A stretch of 13,424 nt of DNA from Microscillaceae bacterium (GTDB taxonomy: Bacteria > Bacteroidota > Bacteroidia > Cytophagales > Microscillaceae). Position 1 is the first letter of the stretch; every line of letters begins with the position of its first letter. The stretch is from assembly GCA_003449595.1 (NCBI GenBank), contig DMHB01000042.1, positions 1 to 13,424 on the forward strand. Reading direction: 5' to 3'. Positions 13,322-13,424 of this stretch are shown here, one piece after another. The translations under genes and the position numbers were made by a program. The notes under the pieces are model-generated. The model worked only from the letters and a program-made list of their open reading frames with translations. It had not been told where the DNA came from and did not search any database.

Positions 13322-13424
13322 CACGCAAAGGGCACAAAGGAAACTCAGATAAAACGGATTGGACGGATTTTCACGGATTGAATACAAAAAAGTCCCCTCT
13401 TGAGAGGGGATTGAGGGGTGTGTT
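13322..13424. repeat. Cluster of dispersed-repeat-like modules
   Basis: Three modules follow one another: CACGCAAAGGGCACAAAGG (13322-13340), resembling the common CACGCAAAGGCGCAAAGG intergenic repeat of several phyla; three ACGGATT copies at 13354, 13363 and 13373 within a stretch resembling the CGGATTTTCACGGATT type; and an 18-base palindrome TCCCCTCTTGAGAGGGGA (13393-13410) followed by TTGAGGGGTGTGTT, a form I know from many Bacteroidetes spacers and similar to REP elements. No transposase is seen in the window. Confidence 0.6.

Larger units (their letters stand above)
13098..13424. other. Gene-free region upstream of the bestrophin gene
   Basis: These 327 bases hold no credible coding region on either strand. 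They contain the bestrophin leader and promoter, a small GGCAT/ATGCC hairpin at 13202-13216, A/T-rich DNA with two CAATAAA copies (about 13253-13270), and a set of short repeat modules from 13322 to the window end. Confidence 0.6.

Noticed and set aside
13322..13424. CRISPR array
   Set aside because: The repeats are 7-base and short modules without regular spacers.

Overview
The window looks like chromosomal DNA of a Bacteroidetes (Bacteroidota) species, probably of the Cytophagia/Cytophagales type. The reasons are several matches to the Bacteroidetes -7 promoter box TAnnTTTG, start codons preceded by A/T-rich DNA without Shine-Dalgarno sequences, a tRNA gene without encoded CCA, and an envelope protein with the domain order of the type IX secretion protein PorE. 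No exact species can be named from sequence alone.

Left part (1-2842, all + strand): an A/T-rich, accessory-looking block. It holds the 3' end of one small gene and a complete tandem paralogue (both ending in a conserved FYCLCKYW...KEEAFKH...LP.EL tail), then a 579-residue Upf1/DNA2-like SF1 helicase, then a 147-residue protein with a helix-turn-helix-like segment and a basic tail. The last three are spaced by 20 and 6 bases and look like one operon. None of the partners has a function I recognise, and this is the best candidate here for an undescribed module. A 177-base spacer with a perfect 9-bp hairpin separates it from DNA with clearly different, more G/C-rich codon use.

Middle (3020-8018): a small STAS/SEC14-like protein; a tRNA-Pro(GGG) on the minus strand with its own promoter and terminator; divergently from it, an ArgE-type M20 amidohydrolase; then, on the minus strand, lon followed by a membrane-anchored alpha/beta hydrolase, probably co-transcribed.

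The lon upstream region (8019-8207) is shared with a divergent gene for a 738-residue PorE-like protein (signal peptide, TPR-like helices, PD40 propeller, carboxypeptidase-regulatory-like domain, OmpA-like peptidoglycan-binding domain). That spacer carries two perfect A/T-rich dyads and a third long inverted repeat.

Right part (10433-13424): a membrane-anchored HIRAN protein (minus) diverges from a voltage-gated cation channel (plus) whose selectivity filter reads TLEGWSE, with glycine where most bacterial sodium channels have serine. The channel gene converges on a bestrophin-like channel gene (minus); its terminator hairpin includes the last codons of the bestrophin gene. The final 327 bases have no gene, but contain the bestrophin promoter and a cluster of short repeat modules typical of bacterial intergenic DNA.
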